Below, in pieces: positions 33,337 through 41,552 of a stretch of DNA of 64,000 nt. Within the stretch, counting starts at the first letter, position 1. The number at the start of each line of letters is the position of its first letter. A program made the position numbers and the translations under genes. The stretch spans positions 744,001-808,000 of the forward strand of contig NZ_CP107902.1 of the NCBI RefSeq assembly GCF_036013935.1. The letters run 5' to 3'. The stretch comes from Streptomyces sp. NBC_00461. Lineage in GTDB: Bacteria; Actinomycetota; Actinomycetes; Streptomycetales; Streptomycetaceae. The notes under the pieces were generated by a model. The model was not told the origin of the DNA. It did not search any database and saw only the letters and a list, made by a program, of their open reading frames with translations.

Positions 33337-35376
33337 ATGGCACCCCACCCCGAAGCCGCCGCCCTCCTGAACCGTTCCCACCGACTCGGCTCCGACCCCC
33401 GCAACACGAACTACGCCGGGGGGAACGCCTCCGCGAAGGGCACCGACACCGATCCCGTGACCGGTGGTGACGTCGAGCTGATGTGGGTCAAGGGATCCGG
33501 GGGCGATCTGGGCACGTTGACCGAGGCCGGGCTCGCCGTCCTGCGGCTGGACCGGCTGCGGGCAATGAAGGGTGTCTATCCGGGGGTGGAACGCGAGGAC
33601 GAGATGGTCGCCGCGTTCGACTACTGCCTGCACGGGAAGGGTGGTGCGGCTCCCTCCATCGACACGGCCATGCACGGGCTGGTGGAGGCCGCGCACGTCG
33701 ACCACCTCCACCCCGACTCGGGGATCGCGCTCGCCTGTGCCGCCGACGGGGAGAAGCTGACCGCCGAGTGTTTCGGCGACACCGTGGTGTGGGTGCCGTG
33801 GCGGCGGCCCGGGTTCCAGCTGGGCCTGGACATCGCGGCGGTCAAGGAGGCCAATCCGCAGGCCATCGGGTGCGTGCTGGGCGGGCACGGCATCACCGCC
33901 TGGGGCGAGACGTCCGAGGAGTGCGAGCGCAACTCGCTGCACATCATCCGGACCGCCGAGGCGTTCCTCGCCGAGCGGGGGAGGGAAGAGCCCTTCGGGC
34001 CGGTGATCGAGGGGTACGAAGGGCCGGCCGAGGCCGAGCGGCGGGAGCGGGCCGCGGCGTTGGCGCCGTATGTACGGGCCGTCGCCTCTCAGGACAGGCC
34101 GCAGGTGGGGCACTTCGACGACTCCGAGGTCGTGCTCGATTTCCTGGCCCGTGCCGAGCACCCCCGGCTCGCCGCGCTGGGAACCTCGTGCCCGGACCAC
34201 TTCCTTCGTACGAAGGTACGGCCGCTCGTTCTCGACCTGCCGCCGACCGCTCCCCTGGGGGAGGCGATCACGCGGCTGAAGGAGTTGCACACCGAGTACC
34301 GCGAGGAGTACGCCGCCTACTATCAGCGGCACGCCCTGCCCGACTCGCCCGCGATGCGCGGCGCCGACCCGGCGATCGTGCTGGTGCCCGGGGTGGGCAT
34401 GTTCAGCTTCGGCAAGGACAAGCAGACCGCGCGGGTGGCCGGCGAGTTCTACGTCAACGCGATCAACGTGATGCGCGGGGCCGAGGCCGTGTCGACGTAC
34501 GCGCCGATCGAGGAGTCGGAGAAGTTCCGGATCGAGTACTGGGCGCTGGAGGAGGCCAAGCTCCAGCGGATGCCGAAGCCCAAGCCGCTGGCGACGCGCG
34601 TCGCCCTTGTCACCGGCGCGGGCAGCGGGATCGGGAAGGCGATCGCCGAGCGGCTGGTCGGTGAAGGGGCGTGTGTCGTCGTCGCCGATCTCAATGCGGA
34701 GAACGCTGCCGCCGTCGCCGAAGAGCTGGGCGGTCCGGACAAGGCCGTCGCCGTGGCCGTGGACGTGACGGACGAGGAGCAGATCTCCGCGGCCTTCAGG
34801 GCGGCCGTGCTCGCCTTCGGCGGGGTCGACCTCGTGGTCAACAACGCCGGGATCTCCATCTCCAAGCCCCTGCTGGAGACTTCGGCCAGGGACTGGGACC
34901 TGCAGCACGACATCATGGCCCGTGGCTCCTTCCTCGTGTCGAGGGAGGCGGCCCGGGTGATGATCGCGCAGGAGCTGGGCGGCGACATCGTCTACATCGC
35001 CTCCAAGAACGCCGTCTTCGCCGGGCCCAACAACATCGCCTACTCGGCCACCAAGGCCGACCAGGCCCACCAAGTTCGGCTGCTGGCCGCCGAGTTGGGC
35101 GAGCACGGCATCCGCGTCAACGGGGTCAACCCGGACGGTGTCGTACGCGGTTCCGGGATCTTCGCGGGCGGCTGGGGCGCACAGCGGGCGGCGGTGTACG
35201 GGGTGACGGAGGAGAAGCTGGGCGAGTTCTACGCCCAGCGGACCATCCTCAAGCGGGAGGTGCTGCCGGAGCATGTCGCCAATGCCGTCTTCGCGCTGAC
35301 CGGCGGGGAGCTGACGCACACCACCGGGCTGCACGTCCCGGTCGACGCCGGCGTCGCGGCCGCCTTCCTGCGATGA
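33337..35376 (+). CDS. rhaEW: Bifunctional rhamnulose-1-phosphate aldolase / lactaldehyde dehydrogenase
   Basis: A 679-residue fusion. Residues 1-400 are a class II aldolase/adducin domain (NTNYAGGNASAKG at residue 25; zinc histidines in AHVDHLHPDS and GGHGITAWG). Residues 425-679 are a short-chain dehydrogenase with cofactor motif VTGAGSGIGKAIA, NNAG, and catalytic Tyr/Lys in YSATKAD. In the RhaEW family the first domain splits L-rhamnulose-1-phosphate into DHAP and L-lactaldehyde, and the second oxidises lactaldehyde to L-lactate. AAGGAAGAGAG precedes the ATG. Its stop overlaps the rhaB start by 4 bp. Confidence 0.92.
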   Translation: MAPHPEAAALLNRSHRLGSDPRNTNYAGGNASAKGTDTDPVTGGDVELMWVKGSGGDLGTLTEAGLAVLRLDRLRAMKGVYPGVEREDEMVAAFDYCLHGKGGAAPSIDTAMHGLVEAAHVDHLHPDSGIALACAADGEKLTAECFGDTVVWVPWRRPGFQLGLDIAAVKEANPQAIGCVLGGHGITAWGETSEECERNSLHIIRTAEAFLAERGREEPFGPVIEGYEGPAEAERRERAAALAPYVRAVASQDRPQVGHFDDSEVVLDFLARAEHPRLAALGTSCPDHFLRTKVRPLVLDLPPTAPLGEAITRLKELHTEYREEYAAYYQRHALPDSPAMRGADPAIVLVPGVGMFSFGKDKQTARVAGEFYVNAINVMRGAEAVSTYAPIEESEKFRIEYWALEEAKLQRMPKPKPLATRVALVTGAGSGIGKAIAERLVGEGACVVVADLNAENAAAVAEELGGPDKAVAVAVDVTDEEQISAAFRAAVLAFGGVDLVVNNAGISISKPLLETSARDWDLQHDIMARGSFLVSREAARVMIAQELGGDIVYIASKNAVFAGPNNIAYSATKADQAHQVRLLAAELGEHGIRVNGVNPDGVVRGSGIFAGGWGAQRAAVYGVTEEKLGEFYAQRTILKREVLPEHVANAVFALTGGELTHTTGLHVPVDAGVAAAFLR

Positions 35377-36821
35377 GCGCGGCCGTGAAGTCGTACGCCG
35401 CGGTCGACCTCGGTGCCTCCAGTGGGCGTGTCATGGTCGGCCGCGTCGGCCCCGACAGCCTTGAGCTGACGGAGGCGCACCGTTTCCCCAACCGTCCCGT
35501 GCGGGTGCCCGAGGGGCTGCGGTGGGACATCCTCGCGCTGTACGGGGGTGTACTGGACGGGCTGCGGGCGGCGGGGCAGGTGGATTCCGTCGGCATCGAC
35601 AGCTGGGCCGTGGACTACGGGCTGCTGGACGCGGACGGGACGCTGCTCGGTAATCCCGTGCACTACCGGGACTCCCGGACCGACGGCGTCGCGGAGAAGG
35701 TCTGGGCGAGCGTGCCCGCCGAGCAGCTGTATGCGGCGACCGGGTTGCAGTACGCGCCCTTCAACACGCTGTACCAGCTGGTGGCGGCGCGGGAGTCGGC
35801 CCAACTGGCCCATGCCGAACGGTTGTTGCTCATCCCTGATCTGCTCTCCTACTGGCTCACGGGCGAGCAGGGCACCGAGCTCACCAATGCCTCGACGACC
35901 CAGCTGATCGATCCCCGGACGCGGGAGTGGTCGTACGACCTCGCCTCGCGGCTGGGCGTCGACCTCGGCCTGTTCGCGCCGCTGCGCCGGCCCGGCGATC
36001 CGGCGGGCGTGCTGCGGCCGGAGGTGCTGGAGGAGACCGGGCTGCGGGGTCCGGTGCCGGTGACGACGGTCGGTTCGCACGACACGGCGTCCGCGGTGGC
36101 CGCCGTTCCGGCCGACGGCGAACGGTTCGCGTACATCTGCACCGGGACCTGGTCGCTGGCCGGTCTTGAGCTGGGCGCGCCCGTGCTGACCGAGGAGAGC
36201 CGGGCTGCCAACTTCACCAATGAGCTGGGGCTGGACGGCACGGTCCGGTATCTGCGGAACATCATGGGGTTGTGGCTGCTCCAGGAGTGCGTACGGGCCT
36301 GGGGCGACCCGGAGTTGGGCGGGCTGCTGCTGGAGGCGGCCAAGGTGCCGACCCTGCGGTCGGTGGTCGACGCGGGGGACGCGGCGTTCCTGACGCCGGG
36401 GCGGATGCCGGAGCGGATCGGCGAGGCGTGCCGTGCCTCGGGGCAGCCGGTACCGGAGTCGCCCGCCGAAATCACGCGCTGCATCCTCGACTCGCTCGCC
36501 CTCGCCCACCGCAAGGCCGTCGAGGACGCGCAGCGGCTGGCCGAGCATCCGGTCGACGTCGTGCACGTCGTCGGCGGCGGCACCCGCAACGCCCTGCTGT
36601 GCCAGCTGACCGCCGACGCGTGCGGACTGCCCGTGGTGGCCGGTCCGACGGAGGCGGCCGCGCTGGGGAACGTCCTCGTGCAGTCCCGGGCGCACGGGCT
36701 CGTCGGCGATCTCGCGGGCATGCGGCGCCTGCTCACTCGCACCCAGCCGCTCACCCGGTACGAGCCGCGCGGCGAGACCGCGCCATGGCGTGCGGCGCAG
36801 GCCCGGATCGTCTCGGAATGA
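35373..36821 (+). CDS. rhaB: Rhamnulokinase
   Basis: A 482-residue FGGY-type sugar kinase. The N-terminal phosphate loop is AAVDLGASSGRVMVG, and WDILALY, SVGIDSWAVDYGLLD and HYRDSRTDG are typical of rhamnulokinases. The catalytic aspartate is in GSHDTASAVAAVP, and the C-terminal motif is HVVGGGTRNALLCQLTADA. It phosphorylates L-rhamnulose to rhamnulose-1-phosphate. The ATGA overlap with rhaEW shows translational coupling; lutA follows 73 bp downstream and may be in the same transcript. Confidence 0.93.
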   Translation: MSAAVKSYAAVDLGASSGRVMVGRVGPDSLELTEAHRFPNRPVRVPEGLRWDILALYGGVLDGLRAAGQVDSVGIDSWAVDYGLLDADGTLLGNPVHYRDSRTDGVAEKVWASVPAEQLYAATGLQYAPFNTLYQLVAARESAQLAHAERLLLIPDLLSYWLTGEQGTELTNASTTQLIDPRTREWSYDLASRLGVDLGLFAPLRRPGDPAGVLRPEVLEETGLRGPVPVTTVGSHDTASAVAAVPADGERFAYICTGTWSLAGLELGAPVLTEESRAANFTNELGLDGTVRYLRNIMGLWLLQECVRAWGDPELGGLLLEAAKVPTLRSVVDAGDAAFLTPGRMPERIGEACRASGQPVPESPAEITRCILDSLALAHRKAVEDAQRLAEHPVDVVHVVGGGTRNALLCQLTADACGLPVVAGPTEAAALGNVLVQSRAHGLVGDLAGMRRLLTRTQPLTRYEPRGETAPWRAAQARIVSE

Positions 36822-36894
36822 GAGCGGTCTCGCCCAGACCCCGGTGCTCGGACTACTCTGCACTCATCCGATGATCGATCCACTAGGAGCCGCG

Positions 36895-37650
36895 ATGCGT
36901 GTCGCCCTGTTCCTGACCTGTGTCAACGACACGCTCTACCCGGACACCGGGCGCGCCGTGGTGAAACTGCTGACCAGGCTGGGCGTCGAGGTCGATTTCC
37001 CGATGGCCCAGACCTGCTGTGGGCAGGCGCACTACAACACCGGGTATCGGCACGAGGCGGAACCACTGGCCAGACATTTCTCCGATGTATTCGGGGATTA
37101 CGAGGCGATCGTCACACCTTCCGGGTCATGCGGGGCGATGGTGCGGGAGCTGTATCCGCGGATGGGCGAGCGGGCGCGGGCGGAGGGGCGCGGGGACACC
37201 CTCGCCGCGACGCTGGCACCGGTCGTCCAAAAGACGTACGAGCTGACGGAGTTCCTGGTGGACGTGCTGGGGGTGACGGACGTCGGCGCGTACTACCCGC
37301 ACCAGGTGACCTATCACCCGACCTGCCACGGTCTGCGCGGACTGGGCCTCGGCGACCGGCCGCGGCGTCTGCTCCAGGCCGTGAAGGGCCTGGAACTGGT
37401 AGAGCTGCCGGGCGCCGAGGAGTGCTGCGGCTTCGGCGGCACCTTCGCTCTGAAGAACGCGGACGTCTCGGCGGCGATGGGCGTGGACAAGGTGCGCAAC
37501 GCAGAGTCGACCGGCGCCGAGGTGCTGTGCGCGGCCGACAACTCGTGCCTCATGCACATCGGCGGCACGATGACGCGGGCCGGCAGCGCCATGCGGCCGG
37601 TACACCTCGCGGAGATCCTGGCGAGCACGGAGGAGGAACCGGCCGTATGA
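36895..37650 (+). CDS. lutA: L-lactate utilisation protein LutA (Fe-S)
   Basis: A 251-residue protein of the CCG-domain type. The two cysteine-rich signatures are QTCCGQAHYNTG (residue 39 on) and EECCGFGGTF, which together bind an iron-sulphur cluster. The start follows TAGGAG. In the LutABC system it works with LutB and LutC to oxidise L-lactate to pyruvate. Its place behind rhaEW-rhaB supplies the step that consumes L-lactate made from rhamnose (inferred from order). Confidence 0.88.
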   Translation: MRVALFLTCVNDTLYPDTGRAVVKLLTRLGVEVDFPMAQTCCGQAHYNTGYRHEAEPLARHFSDVFGDYEAIVTPSGSCGAMVRELYPRMGERARAEGRGDTLAATLAPVVQKTYELTEFLVDVLGVTDVGAYYPHQVTYHPTCHGLRGLGLGDRPRRLLQAVKGLELVELPGAEECCGFGGTFALKNADVSAAMGVDKVRNAESTGAEVLCAADNSCLMHIGGTMTRAGSAMRPVHLAEILASTEEEPAV

Positions 37651-39149
37651 GCGGGACATTCGTAGGGATGCCGGCCTTCCCGAAGGCCGCCCACGACGCC
37701 GTGCACAACGAGACGCTGCGCGGCAATCTCCGGCACGCCACCCACACCATCCGCGCCAAACGGGCGAACGCGGTGGCCGAGCTGTCCGACTGGGCAGAGT
37801 TGCGGGAGGCGGGCAAGCGGATCAAGGACCATACGCTGCGTCATCTCGACCGCTATCTGGTCCAACTGGAGGAAGCGGTCACGGCCGCGGGCGGCACAGT
37901 GCACTGGGCCGCGGACGCCGACGAGGCCAACCGGATCGTGGCCGACCTGGTGAAGGCGACCGGCGAGTCCGAGGTCGTCAAGGTCAAGTCGATGGCCACG
38001 CAGGAGATCGGCCTCAACGAGGCCCTCGAAGCCGAGGGCATCCGCGCCTACGAGACCGATCTCGCCGAGCTGATCGTGCAGTTGGGCAAGGACCGGCCCT
38101 CCCACATCCTGGTCCCCGCCATCCACCGCAACCGCGGCGAGATCCGCGACATCTTCCGCAAGGAGATGAGCGAGTGGGGCCGCCCGGCCCCGGAAGGCCT
38201 CACCGACACGCCCACCGAACTCGCCGAGGCGGCCCGTCTGCACCTGCGCGAGAAGTTCCTGCGCGCCAAGGTGGGCATCTCGGGCGCCAACTTCATGATC
38301 GCGGAGACCGGCACGCTGGTGGTCGTCGAGTCCGAGGGCAACGGGCGGATGTGCCTGACCCTGCCCGAGACACTGATCTCGGTCGTCGGCATCGAGAAGA
38401 TCCTGCCGACCTGGCGGGACCTGGAGGTGTTCCTGCAGACCCTCCCCCGCTCCTCCACGGCCGAGCGCATGAACCCGTACACCTCGATGTGGACCGGCAC
38501 GAGCGACGGTGGCGCCGAGGCAGGGGACGGCCCGCGGCACTTCCATCTCGTCCTGCTGGACAACGGCCGCACCGACACCCTCGCCGACGAGGTCGGCCGC
38601 CAGGCCCTGCGCTGCATCCGCTGCTCGGCGTGTCTCAACGTCTGCCCGGTGTACGAGCGGGCGGGCGGCCACGCCTACGGGTCGGTCTACCCGGGCCCGA
38701 TCGGTGCCATCCTCAGCCCCCAACTCCGGGGCACGGCAAGCGACATCGACGCCTCCCTGCCGTACGCCTCGTCCCTGTGCGGCGCCTGCTATGAGGTGTG
38801 CCCCGTCGCCATCGACATCCCCGAGGTCCTCGTCCATCTGCGGGAACGGGTCGTGGAGGGCGGGCCGGTGACCCGCGAGGGCAACAAGGTCGTGCTTCAG
38901 CCCGCGAAGGGGCATGCCGCCGAGCGGGCGGCCATGCGCGCGGCGCGCTGGGCGTTCACCCGCCCCGGCGTCCTGCGTTCGGGCCAGCGGCTCGCCTCGC
39001 GAACCCGCCGCCTGCATCCACGGACGCTGCCTGGCCCGGGCCAGGCGTGGAGCGGCAGCCGGGACCTTCCGGCGGTGCCGGCGGAGCCGTTCCGCGACTG
39101 GTGGCAGCGCACGAACGGCGGGAACACCGAGAAGGGGACCTCGAAGTGA
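37647..39149 (+). CDS. lutB: L-lactate utilisation protein LutB (Fe-S)
   Basis: A 500-residue protein. The N-terminal LUD domain holds EVVKVKSMATQEIGLNEALE and MIAETGTLVVVESEGNGRM. The C-terminal ferredoxin-like part has two [4Fe-4S] motifs, CIRCSACLNVCPVY and CGACYEVCPVAIDIP. The last 80 residues are basic and variable, including HAAERAAMRAARWAFTRPG. The start overlaps the lutA stop by 4 bp and the end overlaps lutC by 4 bp (GTGA). It is the electron-transfer core of the L-lactate oxidation complex. Confidence 0.9.
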   Translation: MSGTFVGMPAFPKAAHDAVHNETLRGNLRHATHTIRAKRANAVAELSDWAELREAGKRIKDHTLRHLDRYLVQLEEAVTAAGGTVHWAADADEANRIVADLVKATGESEVVKVKSMATQEIGLNEALEAEGIRAYETDLAELIVQLGKDRPSHILVPAIHRNRGEIRDIFRKEMSEWGRPAPEGLTDTPTELAEAARLHLREKFLRAKVGISGANFMIAETGTLVVVESEGNGRMCLTLPETLISVVGIEKILPTWRDLEVFLQTLPRSSTAERMNPYTSMWTGTSDGGAEAGDGPRHFHLVLLDNGRTDTLADEVGRQALRCIRCSACLNVCPVYERAGGHAYGSVYPGPIGAILSPQLRGTASDIDASLPYASSLCGACYEVCPVAIDIPEVLVHLRERVVEGGPVTREGNKVVLQPAKGHAAERAAMRAARWAFTRPGVLRSGQRLASRTRRLHPRTLPGPGQAWSGSRDLPAVPAEPFRDWWQRTNGGNTEKGTSK

Positions 39150-39814
39150 GCAGCAGGGAACGGATCCTGGGCCGGGTGCAGCGCGCGCTGGCGGACGTGG
39201 GACAGGACGACACGCCGTACGAGCAGGCGGTTCCTCGGGAGTATCTGCGCGAGCACGGCGAGCGGAGTGTCGAGCAGACGGTGGATCTGCTGGCCGAGAA
39301 CCTGGCGGACTACCGGGCGATCGTGCACCGCTGCACGGAGGGCGAACTGGCGGCGTTGATCGGCCGGTTGCTTGCCGAGCGGGGCTCGAAGACGGTGCTG
39401 GTGCCGACGGGGCTGGACGAGGAGTGGCTCGGGGCGACGGACGCCGAGCGGGTCCCGGATCGCGGCGAGAGCACTCCGCACGAGCTGGACCGGGTCGACA
39501 GCGTGGTCACCGCGTGCGCGGTGGCCATCGCCGAGACCGGGACGATCGTGCTGGACGGCGGCCCGGACCAGGGCCGCCGCCGCATCACTCTCGTCCCCGA
39601 CCACCACATCTGCGTCGTGCGGGTGCCGGACCAGGTGGTGTCCGCCGTGCCCCAGGCCCTCGAACGCCTCGATCCGGCCCGCCCGTTGACATGGATCTCC
39701 GGCCCGTCGGCGACCAGCGACATCGAGCTGGACCGGGTCGAGGGAGTGCACGGTCCGCGCTCCCTGGAGGTGGTGCTGGTGAGCGGCCGGCCGGATGCCG
39801 AGGTCACCCCGTAG
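39146..39814 (+). CDS. lutC: L-lactate utilisation protein LutC
   Basis: A 222-residue LUD-domain protein. DRVDSVVTACAVAIAETGTI followed by VLDGG and the LVPDHHICVVR strand mark LutC. GTG start at 39146, overlapping lutB, with AAGGGG about 8 bases upstream. It completes the lutABC operon. No dedicated lactate permease is adjacent, in line with lactate being produced inside the cell by RhaEW. Confidence 0.88.
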   Translation: MSSRERILGRVQRALADVGQDDTPYEQAVPREYLREHGERSVEQTVDLLAENLADYRAIVHRCTEGELAALIGRLLAERGSKTVLVPTGLDEEWLGATDAERVPDRGESTPHELDRVDSVVTACAVAIAETGTIVLDGGPDQGRRRITLVPDHHICVVRVPDQVVSAVPQALERLDPARPLTWISGPSATSDIELDRVEGVHGPRSLEVVLVSGRPDAEVTP

Positions 39815-39949
39815 CGGGCGAGCGGGGGCCGGTACGACGGCGGGGGTGCGCCGCGGTGCTGGACGGGGCGCCCTTCCCGGACGCCCCGACTCCGGCGAAG
39901 CTCCACGAGGCGCTGCGGCGGTCGGTGGACGCGGACGTGCTCGGAACGA

Positions 39950-40546
39950 TCAGGAGTAGACCATCGGACAGCCTCGCCGCAGCGAGTGCTGTGCGGCCCG
40001 CAGGTACAGCGCCACATAGAAAGCGGCGTCCAGGTCCTCGCTCCAGGGTCCGGGCCGAGCGGCCGCCAGGTCCTTCGCCGGGCCCTCCAGGAACCACATG
40101 GTCAGATCGAGGTTGTCGCAGGCCGCCGGTATCTCGTCCACCGGCAGGTCGACGGCCGCCGCCAGCCGCTCGGCGAGACCGAGCACCCGAGGAGCGCCGG
40201 CGACCATCGTGGCGTCCGTGTACGCGGTGCCGAGGGGCAGCCAGATCTCCTCGTCGAGCGAGAGCGGTACCAGCACCGACCAGCCGCAGAGCACCTCTTC
40301 CTCCTCCCGTGACAGATGCGTCCGGCACAGCGCGCTGAAGCCGTCCATGGGAGGCACCAGCTTCTCCTCGAACGACATTCCGGAGCCGCGTACCAGGTCC
40401 GCCGCCTCGGGCACCGACTCGTACGGCGGCAGGCCACGCCGTCTCAACTCCTCGCCGAGCGCGGAGGCGAGGGCTCCTCGGCCGCCCTCGTCCTCGTCGT
40501 CGTCGAACCACTCCTGCGCACCGACACTGACCAGATAGATCCCCAT
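39950..40546 (-). CDS. Conserved actinobacterial hypothetical protein
   Basis: A 198-residue acidic protein I cannot assign to a function. It begins MGIYLVSVGAQEWFDDDEDE, contains FSALCRTHLSREEEEVLCGWSVLVP in its middle (quoted as parts), and has a C-terminal helix with DLDAAFYVALYLRAAQHS. There is no signal peptide or membrane segment. Similar proteins occur as single genes in Streptomyces. It is convergent with lutC, 135 bp apart. Confidence 0.65.
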   Translation of the reverse strand: MGIYLVSVGAQEWFDDDEDEGGRGALASALGEELRRRGLPPYESVPEAADLVRGSGMSFEEKLVPPMDGFSALCRTHLSREEEEVLCGWSVLVPLSLDEEIWLPLGTAYTDATMVAGAPRVLGLAERLAAAVDLPVDEIPAACDNLDLTMWFLEGPAKDLAAARPGPWSEDLDAAFYVALYLRAAQHSLRRGCPMVYS

Positions 40547-40618
40547 GCCCGAAACGTACAGCGCCCCACTGACATCGCCTCGGGCCGTTCACCTCAGCAG
40601 GCCATCGTCCGAAGCGCG

Positions 40619-40658
40619 CGGGTTCGTGGATTCCTGGACCGCCCAGGGCACGAACCCG
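40619..40658. terminator. Hairpin with 10-bp outer and 5-bp inner stem
   Basis: CGGGTTCGTG and CACGAACCCG form a perfect 10-bp stem; CCTGG/CCAGG pairing extends it inside the loop. It lies upstream of the 198-residue hypothetical gene and downstream of the MarR gene (both leftward), so it may end the MarR transcript. There is no T-run. Confidence 0.4.
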
Positions 40659-40675
40659 TCCGTCGGACGGTTCAT

Positions 40676-40733
40676 TGAAGATCCACCATCCTGACTCCTG
40701 CTGACCAGCAGGAGTCAGGATGGTGGATCTTCA
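40676..40733. repeat. Perfect 27-bp-stem inverted repeat with 4-base loop
   Basis: Arms 40676-40702 and 40707-40733 are exact reverse complements; the loop is GACC. The arm begins TGAAGATCCACCATCCTGAC. The stem is far longer than usual terminators in this window. It could be a bidirectional terminator between the leftward MarR gene and its neighbours, or a small element made of two abutting transposon-like ends (inferred). No ORF is inside it. Confidence 0.75.
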
Positions 40734-40759
40734 TTCCGGGCTCGGGTCCGGGTTTCGTT

Positions 40760-40937
40760 TCACTCGAAACCGGTCCGCGACAGAGGTGCCGGTGTGGTCG
40801 TGGGCATGAAGAAACGGGTTTCTTGCGGTGCCTGGTTGTTGAGGCCGGTCACGAGCAGGGAGACCCGTTGTCCGTAGGTGCCCCGTTCGTTCCGGTGGGT
40901 CTTCGCGGCGAAGGGTCGGTCACGGCCCAGCGGGTGT
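40760..40937 (-). other. Orphan reading frame, probable gene remnant
   Basis: On the minus strand a frame with protein-like composition ends at 40760-40762. It reads ...KTHRNERGTYGQRVSLLVTG, then LNNQAPQETRFFMPTTTPAP and ends SRTGFE. It lies in the +1 frame directly downstream of the MarR stop and has no start codon or ribosome binding site of its own. It may be the 3' piece of a lost gene or a read-through tail of MarR after a frameshift. I do not recognise the family. The whole 373-bp gap (40547-40919) holds this frame and two hairpins, and nothing else I can support. Confidence 0.3.
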
Positions 40938-41396
40938 GGCGACCGTGCCGCGCGTGGAGTGGGCGAGCAGCTTGGTCACCAGCTCGCGCAGGATCAGCCG
41001 CTCGATGACAGTGAGTGGTTCCATCAGGTCGGCGGTCATCTGCGGGACGTGCGCGGCGAGGGCACGCTCCAGCAGGTCGTTGCCCTTGTCGGTGGCCTCC
41101 AGGAGGGAGGCCCTGCGGTCCTCGGGGTGAGGGTGCCGGGTGATCAGCCCGGCCTCTTCCATACGGGCCATCAGCCGGGTCAGGCCGCCGGAGGTGAAGG
41201 AGAGGTCCTCGGCGAGGCGGGCGCTGGTGGTACGGCGCTCCGGATGCCGCGCCAGACGCAGCAGCACCTCGAACTCGGACCCGCCGAGCCCGGCGGCCTC
41301 GCGGATCGTGCGATCGGCCCGTCCACCGAATGCGTCGGTCAGGCGCAGGATGTCGCCGTACAGGACGACCGCCTCGTCGTTCAGAAGCTCACTCAT
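40920..41396 (-). CDS. MarR family transcriptional regulator
   Basis: A 158-residue MarR-type winged-helix protein. Helix-turn-helix and wing are RTTSARLAEDLSFTSGGLTR followed by RMEEAGLITRHPHPEDRRAS. The start at 41396 lacks a strong ribosome binding site. It is divergent from the Tat-dependent binding protein gene; the AT-rich spacer holds palindromes that fit MarR operators. The effector is unknown; control of the divergent gene is inferred. Confidence 0.85.
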   Translation of the reverse strand: MSELLNDEAVVLYGDILRLTDAFGGRADRTIREAAGLGGSEFEVLLRLARHPERRTTSARLAEDLSFTSGGLTRLMARMEEAGLITRHPHPEDRRASLLEATDKGNDLLERALAAHVPQMTADLMEPLTVIERLILRELVTKLLAHSTRGTVATPAGP

Positions 41397-41410
41397 AAAC
41401 CTGACGGTAC

Positions 41411-41425
41411 AGCAATATATTTGCT
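41411..41425. promoter_or_regulatory. Candidate MarR operator 1
   Basis: AGCAA-TATAT-TTGCT, a perfect palindrome in a strikingly AT-rich stretch, 14 bp upstream of the MarR start. Autoregulation is likely. Confidence 0.55.
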
Positions 41426-41479
41426 CGCCATGTGGTGATTTTTGCAGATCAGGACAGCTGCTCCAGTACTTGAAGCTTG

Positions 41480-41505
41480 AAATATAGCTGCCTTTGCAGA
41501 TATTT
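41480..41505. promoter_or_regulatory. Candidate MarR operator 2
   Basis: AAATATAGCTGC-CTTT-GCAGATATTT is a near-perfect inverted repeat 47 bp upstream of the binding-protein start. It shares the TTTGC/GCAAA and ATAT elements with the first site. Confidence 0.5.
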
Positions 41506-41552
41506 TTCCTGCAGCCGATCGAACCGCACCGCACCGAAGGGACCATCCCCCC

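Noticed and set aside
33247..35334. A 695-codon open frame on the minus strand opposite rhaEW
   Set aside because: Antisense shadow of a well-supported fusion protein; composition rich in Arg/Gly/His as usual for such frames.
36864..36874. TCATC-C-GATGA palindrome before lutA as a possible LutR/GntR site
   Set aside because: Only 11 bp, and no GntR-type regulator is next to the lut genes; not enough to call.
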